Below the pieces are notes generated by a model that saw nothing but the letters and a program-made list of their open reading frames with translations, did no database searches and was not told where the DNA came from. This document shows positions 46,502 through 55,505 of a stretch of DNA of 64,000 nucleotides, piece after piece. Each line of letters opens with the position of its first letter. Position 1 is the stretch's first letter. This stretch comes from Sphingobium sp. CAP-1 (lineage in GTDB: Bacteria; Pseudomonadota; Alphaproteobacteria; Sphingomonadales; Sphingomonadaceae): assembly GCF_009720145.1 (NCBI RefSeq), contig NZ_CP046256.1:1-64000 (forward strand), written 5' to 3'. The translations under genes and the position numbers were made by a program.

Positions 46502-47620
46502 CTAGAGGGCAGGGCGCTGCTTGGAGCAGAACGTCGCGAATATCTGGGTGATGTTCTTGGCGTTGTAGGCGATCTCGCGTTGACGCAGGAACGCACGAAA
46601 GTCGCTGGCCACCAGGCCGTAGTCTCGCTGCGGGCTCGGTAGGTTGGCGCGAGCGATCGCGCCGAACGGTGTGTGCGCAATATGACCGTCAGGGAAGACG
46701 ATCTCCCGTTCGTCGGCCGAAGCTTTGCTCAACACGGTTTTGGAAGCTGGCGCGGGGACCGGGGCAGGGGAGGGGGTTCCTACTGCCTCCTGGGACAGGT
46801 CTCGGCGGACCATGCGCAGGAAGGGTTCAGCGTCATCCCGCGATTCCAGCTCGAGCGAATAACCGGGTAGGGAATCCTCTTTCACGATCTTGGTCATCTC
46901 GAACTTGAACCGACGGTAGTCGCCTTCAGCGCCGGATTTCTCGAACAAGGTGGGCATGGAAATGGCAAATCCATCGGAACCAGCGCCGCCGGCATGCTTC
47001 CTGGCAACCCGATAGAGCCACCGCTCGCGTCCGCCCGTTAGCGAGAAATACGCAGGATCGATCGCGAGGACGCCGCCCTCCATGAGCACGCCGTCATAGA
47101 ACCATTTGGCGAGGGTGATCCGCATGCCGCGGATATTGCCCGTGCGATCCTTCAGCTGGCTATAGCTATCGATCCAGGAGAATGTCGTTTCGACCGAGTC
47201 TCCCGAGCGGATGTTCGTCTTGACGGTCGTCGACTGCAGCCTGTCGAGCGCATTGCCGAGGAGATCATAGGCGCGCCCGCCAACTTCGCGCTTAAGCGTC
47301 CGGAGCATGTCATAGGGCACGACATGCAGGGTCTGGGGAATGTCGTTCGTTCCGCGGCGCTTGTGTTCGATGAGCACCGACGCGCAGTAGATGAGAATGT
47401 CGAGATCGTAGATCGTCGCCAGCCCATACTCCGAGTTCGCCGTGACATGCACGGTGATCTTCCGGTCGGGGCTTACATAATCGATCGGCTTCAGGCGCTT
47501 GCGCTTGGACAGAGAGAAGAACGGCCGCTCCATCGTCTCGCGCTGGTCCCGGAGGGGCAGCGTCGTGAGCTGAGGAAGAAAGAGGTCGACCTGACCGTCT
47601 TCGCGGGCGTTCTTTGGCAT
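46502..47620 (-). CDS. repA: Plasmid replication initiator RepA (RPA family)
   Basis: 372 residues from the ATG at 47620 (AGGA six bases upstream; the frame is open to 47659). Family features: MERPFFSLSKRKRLKPIDY, VTANSEYGLATIYDLDILIY, NIRGMRITLAKWFYDG, REIVFPDGH and a C-terminal winged-helix region. This family starts replication in many alphaproteobacterial plasmids. It is last in the parA-parB-repA series, and the iteron field lies directly downstream. It is probably controlled by the palindrome at 47638 and by iteron binding. Confidence 0.9.
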   Translation of the reverse strand: MPKNAREDGQVDLFLPQLTTLPLRDQRETMERPFFSLSKRKRLKPIDYVSPDRKITVHVTANSEYGLATIYDLDILIYCASVLIEHKRRGTNDIPQTLHVVPYDMLRTLKREVGGRAYDLLGNALDRLQSTTVKTNIRSGDSVETTFSWIDSYSQLKDRTGNIRGMRITLAKWFYDGVLMEGGVLAIDPAYFSLTGGRERWLYRVARKHAGGAGSDGFAISMPTLFEKSGAEGDYRRFKFEMTKIVKEDSLPGYSLELESRDDAEPFLRMVRRDLSQEAVGTPSPAPVPAPASKTVLSKASADEREIVFPDGHIAHTPFGAIARANLPSPQRDYGLVASDFRAFLRQREIAYNAKNITQIFATFCSKQRPAL

Positions 47621-47637
47621 CGCATGTCCTGGGCGGA

Positions 47638-47653
47638 GTAAAACACGTTTTAC
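47638..47653. promoter_or_regulatory. Palindrome GTAAAACACGTTTTAC upstream of repA
   Basis: Seven-base arms GTAAAAC/GTTTTAC around a 2-base centre, 18 bases before the repA start; a further GTTTTAC half-site lies at 47669-47675. Position suggests control of repA or a partition site. Confidence 0.6.
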
Positions 47654-47703
47654 TCTCATCTAACTGATTGTTTTACAAATATAATCCCTAAATCCGTCCG
47701 TCG

Positions 47704-48771
47704 TCACCGAGTGAATTTCGCAGCTTCCAAAACCGGCCGCAGGGTCTCGAGGATCTCATCGATCGAGGCCGCGCCGCGCGGATTGATATTGACCGTAATC
47801 CCCTTGGCCCTGGTGTCGACGAGGATCTGCCCGATCTGCGCACCGCCGGCCATCGTCAGAGCCGCCTTTGCCCTGCGAGCCGGTTGCGCCTTGGTCGGCT
47901 GCGCTGCGCCGGCAAGGCGTTCGCACACTTTGCTGCCTTCGATCCGGTCGGCACCGGCATTACGCAAGGCGGCCTGCTCAGCCGCGATCTCGATCGCCGC
48001 TGCAACGATGCCATCGCGATGCCGCTCGTCCTTCAGCAGAGGCGCCAGGCGCATGCCGTGACGAACCTTGATATCGCCTGGATCAGCAAAGGCGGAAACG
48101 ACTTCGTCCGGGAGCTCCGAGAGCTGCAGGAGGTTGTGAAGGTTCTGCTTGGGGATCGCGAGCCGGTCAGCCATCTGCGTCCGGACACCGCCATAATAGG
48201 CATCGACGGCATGACGGTAGTTGCGCGCGCGTTCGAGATCGGTGACATCCTCCCGTTCGCGGTTTTCAAGGTCCGCTAGCCGGAAGGCACCTTCGTCGTC
48301 GAGCGTTTCGATCCGCGCCACCAACTCGATTTCCGAGTGGTTGTTGGCGTGGAGCCAGGACACGCAGAAATGGCGCCTCGTTCCGACGATGAGCTCGTAG
48401 GGCCGATCGCTATTGGGAGTCCGGCGAACGACCACCGGCTCGCGGTTCGTGCCTTCTTCCCGAATGGATTCGATCAACGAGGAACAACGATCGTAGCTGA
48501 GCGCCGCGTAATCGCGCGCGTTGCCGCGCCAGATCGAGCATTCCGAGGGCTTCAGGCGAATCGTGGGCCGTTTGACGGTGCGGGCGATCTCATCGAACGC
48601 GATGCCGCGCCGCTCCAAGAAGGACGGGGCAGCGGGCTCCTCGCCCGGCAATTCCTGGACCGCGAGGTCCTGGCCATCGTCTTTCGCAATCGGGGTTGGC
48701 ACCGGCGTCGTGCCGATGCTCTCGATGGCGTTTGTCAGGAGACTCCGTCGCTTGCCGCCCGCGCTGCTCAT
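47704..48771 (-). CDS. parB: Plasmid partition protein ParB
   Basis: 355 residues from the ATG at 48771. A linker-like N-terminus is followed by the ParB/Srx-type region (IRLKPSECSIWRGNARDY, SLIESIREEGTNREPVVVRR, YELIVGTRRHFCVSWL) and the helix-turn-helix segment (TQMADRLAIPKQNLHNLLQLS). The start overlaps the parA stop by four bases (ATGA), so translation is coupled. It binds centromere-like sites and loads segregation complexes. The GTAAAAC palindromes are candidates. Confidence 0.92.
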   Translation of the reverse strand: MSSAGGKRRSLLTNAIESIGTTPVPTPIAKDDGQDLAVQELPGEEPAAPSFLERRGIAFDEIARTVKRPTIRLKPSECSIWRGNARDYAALSYDRCSSLIESIREEGTNREPVVVRRTPNSDRPYELIVGTRRHFCVSWLHANNHSEIELVARIETLDDEGAFRLADLENREREDVTDLERARNYRHAVDAYYGGVRTQMADRLAIPKQNLHNLLQLSELPDEVVSAFADPGDIKVRHGMRLAPLLKDERHRDGIVAAAIEIAAEQAALRNAGADRIEGSKVCERLAGAAQPTKAQPARRAKAALTMAGGAQIGQILVDTRAKGITVNINPRGAASIDEILETLRPVLEAAKFTR

Positions 48772-49964
48772 GCCGCCTCCGTCAGCCGATCGGTGCCAAG
48801 CTGCGCCATCCGGGACGGCCACTGCTTGCAGATATCCTTCTCAATCTCCCGGAACACCATGTTCAGGTTGTCCCGACAACGCGTGTAGGTCTGGTGCGAG
48901 CCATAGGGCTTGTTTATCTCGTAGATCGACGACATTGAGAGCCCGGCGTTCTTGACCTCTTCGGAGAGGAGGATCGGTGTCGAGAGCATCTGCCCGGCAT
49001 AGGTCTTTTCCATGACCTGCAACATCTGCGCTTCATTGGTGCGACTGGGCTGGAACATGGTGCAGACGATCCGGATGAACCCGTAGTCGATCGAAGAATC
49101 GAACTTCGACACCAGTTCCATGGCCTCACGGCAGGTCTGCATGAAATGAATGGTCGACAGATAGTCGAGCTGCCTCGCGGGAACGGGAATCAACAAGCCA
49201 TCAGCCGCGGTCAGCGTGTTGACGCCGAGGAACCCCATTGCCGGGGGCGGATCGAGAATGACGACGTCATAGTCGTAGCGAACCTCTTCCAGCCCGATCC
49301 GCAGCATCCGGAAAGCCCCGGCGATGGCCGTCGGACCCTCCTCGATCGTCGCCGTCAACTCCCACTCGGTATCCTGCAATCCGAGGTTCGCCGGGCAGAT
49401 GTCGATATTCGGCCAGCAGGTCCTCTGGATCGTCTTGCGGAGCGAATCGGCCTCGTCGATGCGCGGCGACAGGAAGTTTGATAGCGTGTGCGTTTCGTCG
49501 ACCAGCGCTTCGAGATTGACGTCGAACATCACGCTCATGGAGGCCTGCGGATCGCAGTCGACCACTAGGACGCGGTATCCGCGCAGACCGAGATAATCCG
49601 CAAGATGCTTGGCGGTCGTGGTCTTGCTGACCCCGCCCTTGAAGTTCTGCGTGGCGAGCACGACCGCCCGTTCCTCGGGCAATTTGCCCATTTTGATACC
49701 CAGGGCCTCGCGAATCGCGATCAGGTCCTCAACGGTATAGAAACGGCGTCCATTGGCCGCCGTCTTGGGCGCGGGAAGCCGCCCGCGCGCTTCCGCTTTG
49801 GACAACGCCTCAGGCGTGCGGCCGAGAAATTCCGCGGCGACCGTAGCGCCCATGGAGATGTTCAAGGTCTTCCGGTCGGAGGGGTCGATCGCCGCCTGGC
49901 GAAGCACGCTTTTGGCATTCTCGCACGAGGTGATCATCGCGTCGAGAATCTGACCCGAAAGCAT
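48768..49964 (-). CDS. parA: Plasmid partition ATPase ParA
   Basis: 398 residues. An N-terminal MerR-like helix-turn-helix region (FLGRTPEALSKAEARGRLPAP, RRFYTVEDLIAIREAL) precedes the deviant Walker A FKGGVSKTTTA and Walker B VVILDPPPAMG, as in ParA type Ia (SopA/P1 ParA), which also repress their operon. I chose ATG at 49964 (GGGGG eight bases upstream); the frame is open to 50507 without similarity. First gene of the par-rep operon. Confidence 0.93.
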   Translation of the reverse strand: MLSGQILDAMITSCENAKSVLRQAAIDPSDRKTLNISMGATVAAEFLGRTPEALSKAEARGRLPAPKTAANGRRFYTVEDLIAIREALGIKMGKLPEERAVVLATQNFKGGVSKTTTAKHLADYLGLRGYRVLVVDCDPQASMSVMFDVNLEALVDETHTLSNFLSPRIDEADSLRKTIQRTCWPNIDICPANLGLQDTEWELTATIEEGPTAIAGAFRMLRIGLEEVRYDYDVVILDPPPAMGFLGVNTLTAADGLLIPVPARQLDYLSTIHFMQTCREAMELVSKFDSSIDYGFIRIVCTMFQPSRTNEAQMLQVMEKTYAGQMLSTPILLSEEVKNAGLSMSSIYEINKPYGSHQTYTRCRDNLNMVFREIEKDICKQWPSRMAQLGTDRLTEAA

Positions 49965-50506
49965 CGTGATGTCCCCCTTCTCAGCAATATTTGGCAGGGG
50001 TTCGTGAAAACGGACCCTGAAATGACCATAATTCGGGACAACTATGCCAAATTGAGGGTGGTTAGTCAAATTGGTGCCATTGCGGGTCAACGAGCCGGTA
50101 CAGACCCGAGAACGGCTGAGTCTTTCAGGACGCGTCCAGCAGCCGAAATAACCCCAAAAATCTACACACGGCAGGCAATACTCACAAATGCCATGCGGCG
50201 CGGCGTATAGATTTCCGCGAGCCCCTATCCAAAGAAGACCGCAGCCACCAGCGATCCCAATCACGAACCTCGTCCGAATCGCGCAGGCCCAAGACGCGCA
50301 AATCGATGTCTTGCGACTCACCGTGGGGAAACGCCTGATCCTTGCACGCACGACATGAATTGAGGAGCGTGGTTCGATGGTTGAGCGCCTTTTTCGCCCA
50401 AGAGCCTGGCGTTCCGACATTCCACCATCCTCAATGCTGCCCATGTGCGATCTTTGGCGCTCTGAAAAAGGGGAGGGGGAGACCCGCTGGTGAAAGGAGC
50501 TGATCA
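49965..50506. other. Divergent promoter region between parA and the primase-like gene
   Basis: About 540 bases without a credible gene. Near parA are repeated half-sites: TTTGGCA (49990-49996), TGCCAAATT (50045-50053) and CAAATTGGTGCC (50067-50078). They could be ParA/ParB operator sites. A purine-rich leader (GGGGAGGGGGAGA near 50469) precedes the next gene. Confidence 0.5.
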
Positions 50507-51352
50507 ATGGCTCTCACCGCGATACGACCAACCCAAGACCTCATCGATCTCGTCGGCAGCCTCGGAGGCAGCTGGCACGGTCGTACTGCCATGTGCCTTT
50601 GCCCCGCCCATGCCGACCGGGAACCAAGCCTGTCGATCAGGCAGGGGGATCGGGGAATCCTGGTGACCTGCTTTGCTGGCTGCAGCCGGGAGGACGTGCT
50701 TCGCGAGCTGCGCCGGATACCGATCAGCCGCCGTTTCGCCTACACCGACACGCCGACCACGGTCGCGGGCAATGCGCTACGTCTCTGGGACGAAGCCTTG
50801 CCGGTCGAAGGAACCCTGGCCGAGCGCTATCTGAGCGGCCGTATCTTGCTGCCGATCCCTGGCGACCTGCGTTTCCATCCGCGCTGCCCTTATCGACCGC
50901 GTCCCTGGACCACCTATCATCCAGCCCTACTCGTGGCCGTGCGGGAAGGTCGGACGCTTACGGCGGTGCAGCGGATCTTCCTCGTTCCGGAAACGGCGCG
51001 CTACCGCATGAAGTTGATGCTCGGCAGGCCGCTGCGGGGGGCATGGCAATGCGGCGGGACCCAGGAGGGCAGGCTTGCGCTCGCCGAAGGGTTCGAGACC
51101 GCACGCGCATTCACGCTGCTCAATGCGATTCCCTGCTGGGCGAGCCTTGGCGCGCGGCGCCTCAACCAGATCCTGCTACCGGAGCACGTCACCACGCTCG
51201 TTCTTGCGCAGGACAATGATGCTGAGGGTCGCCGAGCCGCCGATCTTGCCGAAGACGCCTATGCAAGGGCCGGTCTCGTGATCGAGCGGATGCCGCCGCC
51301 GCCCCGCATCAAGGATTGGGCACGCGTACTCGAGCTGAGCACATCCCTCTAA
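50507..51352 (+). CDS. CHC2/Toprim primase-like protein
   Basis: 281 residues. A CHC2-type zinc finger uses C30, C32, H35, C55 and C59. A Toprim domain follows, with the glutamate in LAEGFETARAF and the DxD-like LAQDNDAEG. This is the compact plasmid/phage primase arrangement without a helicase domain. It may prime transferred or replicating plasmid DNA. ATG at 50507 follows GAAAGGAG. It is divergent from the par-rep operon and upstream of the methyltransferase-helicase gene. Confidence 0.85.
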   Translation: MALTAIRPTQDLIDLVGSLGGSWHGRTAMCLCPAHADREPSLSIRQGDRGILVTCFAGCSREDVLRELRRIPISRRFAYTDTPTTVAGNALRLWDEALPVEGTLAERYLSGRILLPIPGDLRFHPRCPYRPRPWTTYHPALLVAVREGRTLTAVQRIFLVPETARYRMKLMLGRPLRGAWQCGGTQEGRLALAEGFETARAFTLLNAIPCWASLGARRLNQILLPEHVTTLVLAQDNDAEGRRAADLAEDAYARAGLVIERMPPPPRIKDWARVLELSTSL

Positions 51353-51392
51353 CGCGCTCTGAACGAATGCCCGGTTGGCAAGCAGGCTGCCG

Positions 51393-51659
51393 CTATCTGT
51401 CATCGTTTTTCCGGCGCGCGTTTTGCCGGTCATGCGCGCGTCCCCCAGCGACAGTGACCGCGAAACACAGGATCAGCAGCAGGATCGAGACGACGATGAT
51501 CGCGAAAATGACCATGATTACCTTCTTGCGGAACGCGTGGGAATGCAGGCGTGTGATGGTGTGCTCATCAGGCCGCGCGGCGCCCGCCCGATCGACGTGG
51601 CCAGCGCAGCCGGCGTAGGATCCCGACACCAGCACGCGGAGCGCGCGTGTCGGTGTCAT
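51393..51659 (-). CDS. Small single-span membrane protein (hypothetical)
   Basis: 88 residues from the ATG at 51659, with AGAGGAG/GGAG upstream. A basic segment (RLHSHAFRKK) precedes one hydrophobic helix (VIMVIFAIIVVSILLLILCF), then a polar tail. No family is recognised. The frame stays open far upstream only because of the GC-rich shadow of the helicase gene. It is divergent from the helicase gene, with a 19-bp palindrome between. Confidence 0.45.
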   Translation of the reverse strand: MTPTRALRVLVSGSYAGCAGHVDRAGAARPDEHTITRLHSHAFRKKVIMVIFAIIVVSILLLILCFAVTVAGGRAHDRQNARRKNDDR

Positions 51660-51819
51660 CGCTGCTCCGCTCCTCTTTATCGAGAGATTGGGGATCGAAC
51701 GGTGACGCGAACCGGCCAGGCAAGGCGAACTCCCACAGGACTGCCGTCCGATCGGCATGATCCATCGTTTGGCCCTATCCTTATACGAAACGCTTGCCTG
51801 CATCGTTAAGATGCGAGTT

Positions 51820-51838
51820 TTGATGTTTGAAACATCAA
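51820..51838. promoter_or_regulatory. 19-bp perfect palindrome between small membrane protein and helicase genes
   Basis: TTGATGTTTGAAACATCAA: nine-base arms around one base. It is in the 327-base divergent gap (51660-51986), a classic operator position. No regulator gene is adjacent. The rest of this gap holds no gene. Confidence 0.6.
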
Positions 51839-51926
51839 TAACCTTGACGCGGCGCGCTGTTCGGCAGGGCGTCTGCCACCCTATGGGTGCAGCCGGCGCG
51901 GTCGGGCACCGCGGCGGAGAAGTCAA

Positions 51927-51944
51927 AGGGAAGGGGGAGCGAAG
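51927..51944 (+). promoter_or_regulatory. Purine-rich leader element, copy 1
   Basis: AGGGAAGGGGGAGCGAAG, 43 bases before the helicase start. It is almost the same as the element at 63920 before the next gene, which suggests a shared 5' leader function such as translation enhancement or a regulator site. Confidence 0.4.
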
Positions 51945-51986
51945 GATTGATGCTGCCGATGGGGCAGCCAGTCCGGAGACCCCACC

Positions 51987-54113
51987 ATGTCCGATCTCTT
52001 CGATACCACCACCGCGGCCGAGCGCCGCGCGGCCACGATTCTCGTCGATCGTCTGCGTTCGACCGAGCCGATCACCCGCGCCGACCTCAACGCCGCGATG
52101 GTCGAGGGCTATGGCGGAACGGATGCCGATGGCCTCTGGACCCAGCGCGACAGCTTCGAAATCCTGGAGCACGTTCTCGCGCATTACCTCCAATTCAGGC
52201 CCTATCCGCTCGGCTCGCTGAGCGATGTCGCGGCGGCGTGCGACCTGCTCGACCGGTTGCCCACCCAGACCGTGCGCAGCGAGGACCAGATCGAATGGCA
52301 GCAATTCTCGACGCCCGTCGATCTCGCCGCGGTCGCGGTCCTGCTCGCCAATGTCCAGACCGGCGATGTCATTCTCGAACCCAGCGCCGGCAACGGTCTC
52401 CTCGTAGCACACTGCCGCGACTTCTCCGCGCTCCAGCTCAACGAATATGCGCCCGCCCGCCGCGCGCGGCTCGCCGACGTCTTTCCCGACGCGGTCGTCA
52501 CCGGACATGACGGCGCCACGATCAACTCGACCCTCGCCGATGCGCCGCGCCCCAACCTCATCCTGATGAACCCGCCCTTTTCCCGCTCGGTAGGACTGGG
52601 CGCGGACGCCCACGCCGCGGTGCGCCATCTCCAGGCGGCGCTGCGGCGGCTGCAGATCGGCGGACGGCTGGTCGCGATCATGCCCGACTGGTTCGGGCCC
52701 AATGCGCGGATGCGCGATCTCTTCGAGACGACATTGCGCGACGTCAGCGTCCGGACATCCGTGCGTCTCGAGAAATGCTATCTCAAGCATGGCACGTCGA
52801 TCGCCGTCAGGCTCTTTGTCATCGACAAGATGCCCGGCACAGCCATCCCCGCAACGATCCAGCGCAGCTCCATCCGCGAGCTCATCAGCGCTCTCACCAT
52901 CCACGAACGCGGGCCCCTTGGCGCACCCTCGGCACCGGCACCAAAGCGGTCGAGCAGTCCTTCGCTGTTCCGAGCGATGAAAAGCGGCCGCGCTCAGCCC
53001 CGTCCGTATCATGCTCCCGTGCGCAACAACGTGCTGCCGGTCGACTATATGCCGCTCGACACGCCTGCGCCGCTGCTCGAACAGGTGGGCGTCTATCTTC
53101 CCTATCGTCCGAGCCGCATCGCTTTCGATGCCGCCGGCGAGCATCCGACCGCGCTGGTCGAATCCGTCGCGATGGGCTCGATCGCGGCACCTATCCCGGC
53201 CTATGTCCCCAATCTTCCCGAACGAACCGTATCGGAGCGCCTGCTCTCAGCCTCGCAGCTTGAGACCGTGGTCTATGCCGGCCACGCCTGGGATCAGTTC
53301 CTGCCGGGCAAGTTCAGGCCCGCCAAAGAGGGCGTCGGGCTCGAAGATGCCGAGGACGGCCGCGCCTATCGCAAAGGTTATTTCCTGGGTGATGGCACCG
53401 GGGCGGGGAAGGGGCGGCAGGTCGCGGCCTGTATTCTCGACAGCTGGCTCGCCGGACGCCGGCGCAACATCTGGATCTCGAAGAACGAGGCGCTGCTCGA
53501 AGACGCGCGCCGCGACTGGACCGCGCTGGGCGGCCTCGCCGCCGACATCCAGCCTCTCGCCAACTGGAAGATCGATCAGGCGATCCCGCTCGAACAGGGC
53601 GTGCTCTTCGTCACCTACCCGACGCTCCGCTCGGCGCGTGGCGATCATAGCCGGCTGCAGCAGATCATCGACTGGGCGGGAGAGGACTTCGAGGGCGTGA
53701 TCGGCTTCGACGAAGCCCATGAGATGGGCGGGGTCGCCGGTGGCGAGGGCGCGCTGGGCAAGAAGGAAGGCTCGCAGCAGGGAATCTGCGGCGTGCTGCT
53801 CCAGAACCATCTTCCCGGCGCGCGCGTCCTCTATGCGTCGGCGACGGGGGCGTCCGACGTCAACAATCTCGCCTATGCGGTGCGGCTGGGCCTCTGGGGC
53901 CCGGAAACGGCCTTCAGCAATCGCGAGCAGTTCATCTCGGGCATCCGCAAGGGTGGCATTGCGGCGATGGAGCTGGTCGCGCGCGACCTCAAGGCGCTCG
54001 GACTCTACACGGCGAGGGCGCTCAGCTTCGCCGGCGTCGAATATGAGATTCTGCGCCACGAGCTCAGTTCCGAGCAGATCGCGATCTACGATGCCTATGC
54101 CGACGCCTGGGCA
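51987..54113 (+). pseudogene. Methyltransferase/strawberry-notch helicase, fragment 1 of 3
   Basis: The first 709 codons. A class I methyltransferase domain (SAM motif ILEPSAGNGLLVAH; catalytic LILMNPPFS, an N6-adenine type NPPF) is followed by the helicase N-lobe (GDGTGAGKGRQ as Walker A, VIGFDEAHEMGG as the DEAH box, LYASATGASD). Related proteins occur on plasmids and phages, including the P1 DarB type linked to anti-restriction. The frame enters the first RIT insertion at 54114 and would end with foreign residues at 54182. Whether the truncated product still methylates DNA is open. Confidence 0.88.
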
Positions 54114-54142
54114 ATCTTATGGCGAGCTGCGCATAAGATCGT

Positions 54143-54181
54143 TTATCGCGAGGAAGCGGTAATGCGGAGGAGCGCGGCGTA
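54143..54181. repeat. RIT1 left inverted repeat (39 bp)
   Basis: Begins TTATCGCGAGGAAGCGG; the partner is 57904-57942 in inverted orientation with one mismatch. It ends 92 bases before the first recombinase start. Confidence 0.92.
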
Positions 54182-54272
54182 ACCGGCGAATTCCCATGAT
54201 AGTGTGCGCAGTTGCTGCGCATTATATTGGTTGCGAACCTCGGCGGTCCCTGGACCAGCTGAGGAGGCAATC

Positions 54273-55505
54273 ATGTTGAAGTTGCATGACGAGTTGATCA
54301 CCGAACTCTCGAATTCGCTCACCACACAGAATTACAATCCCGTGGTCGTGGCGAACCACCGTCTCTACGCCCGCGCGTTTCTCGATTATCTGGCCGAGTG
54401 CGATATACAGGTCGAGACTGTGACGCCGCAGCAGGTCGATCAGTATTTTGGCTATGCGGTTCAGGATTTTGAGATCCAGTACGGTCGGCCTCCCAGTGCG
54501 CGTTGGCACATGTTGCCCCGCACCGCGATCGCCAAGCTCCTCCGGCTTGCTCAAGGCAATTGGCCCCCGGACGCAGAAATGATCGGTCCCGATGACGAGC
54601 ATCGACATGAAATTTGCCGCGAATACGAGGCATGGCTGCGCGAGGAGCGCGGTTTGGCAAGCGCGTCCATTGCGGCGCTGATGTGGGAGGCGCGAAACTT
54701 CCTGCGATGGCAGTTCGACCGGGCCGGTGCCGCCAGCCTCGAAACGTTGAGCATCGTGGACATCGATCTCTACATGGACATGCGCGCGCCTGGTTTACGG
54801 CGCAAATCATTGGCCGATGTCGCTGAGCGTCTCCGTTCGGTGGTTCGCCATCTGCATCGGACGGGTCGCATCCCGACCGATCTGACGCCACACATCATCG
54901 GCCCCATGCTCTATGCCTACGAAGATGTGCCGTCGACGCTGGAAAGGAGCCAAATCGCCGCGGTTCTGGCGACAACGCAGGAGGACAGATCGCCACGCGG
55001 ACTACGCGATTATGCGATACTTCAGCTGCTTGCCACGTATGGGCTGCGCGAAGGTGAGATATGCCGCCTTCGGCTCGATGACGTGGACTGGCGCGCAGAA
55101 TCCCTCCGGATCTGCCACACCAAGACCAACGCGTACTCGTACATGCCGCTAATGGTGACTGTTGGTGAAGCGCTGCTGGATTATCTGCGCCTTGGGCGGC
55201 CCCAGGTTGAAGTGCGGGAAATCTTCGTCCGATCCTGCGCACCCTATATCGCAATGACGAACCTGTACGGCATGATCCGCGGTCGGTTGGCCGCCGCAGG
55301 CGTAGTGCCAGCAGGAAAGCGGGGGCCGCATGTCTTCCGCCACGCACGTGCGGTCGAAATGCTGCGGGCATCGGTCCCGCAAAAGATCATCGGCGACGTG
55401 CTCGGGCATCGATCCACCGAATCCACCAATACTTATCTCAAACTGGCAACAGATGATCTCCGAGCCGTGGCACTCGAGGTGCCTGGAATGGAGGTGCTGT
55501 CATGA
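54273..55505 (+). CDS. Tyrosine recombinase, first of RIT1 trio
   Basis: 410 residues from the ATG at 54273 (GAGGAGG upstream). An N-terminal SAM-like core-binding domain (residues 1-~190) precedes the catalytic domain: arginine in ATYGLREGEICRL, H-x-x-R in HVFRHARAVEML, and the tyrosine in STNTYLKLA. All catalytic residues appear present. Its stop overlaps the next start (ATGA), so the trio is translationally coupled. Confidence 0.9.
   Translation: MLKLHDELITELSNSLTTQNYNPVVVANHRLYARAFLDYLAECDIQVETVTPQQVDQYFGYAVQDFEIQYGRPPSARWHMLPRTAIAKLLRLAQGNWPPDAEMIGPDDEHRHEICREYEAWLREERGLASASIAALMWEARNFLRWQFDRAGAASLETLSIVDIDLYMDMRAPGLRRKSLADVAERLRSVVRHLHRTGRIPTDLTPHIIGPMLYAYEDVPSTLERSQIAAVLATTQEDRSPRGLRDYAILQLLATYGLREGEICRLRLDDVDWRAESLRICHTKTNAYSYMPLMVTVGEALLDYLRLGRPQVEVREIFVRSCAPYIAMTNLYGMIRGRLAAAGVVPAGKRGPHVFRHARAVEMLRASVPQKIIGDVLGHRSTESTNTYLKLATDDLRAVALEVPGMEVLS

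Noticed and set aside
48768..50507. ParA start at 50507 giving 579 residues
   Set aside because: The upstream part lacks similarity and would run across the divergent promoter region; ATG at 49964 has a good ribosome site and the right length.
51393..53144. Long minus-strand open frame of 583 codons
   Set aside because: Its upper part is the antisense shadow of the methyltransferase-helicase gene and has low-complexity charged composition. Only the last 88 codons, with their own ribosome site, were kept as a possible small gene.
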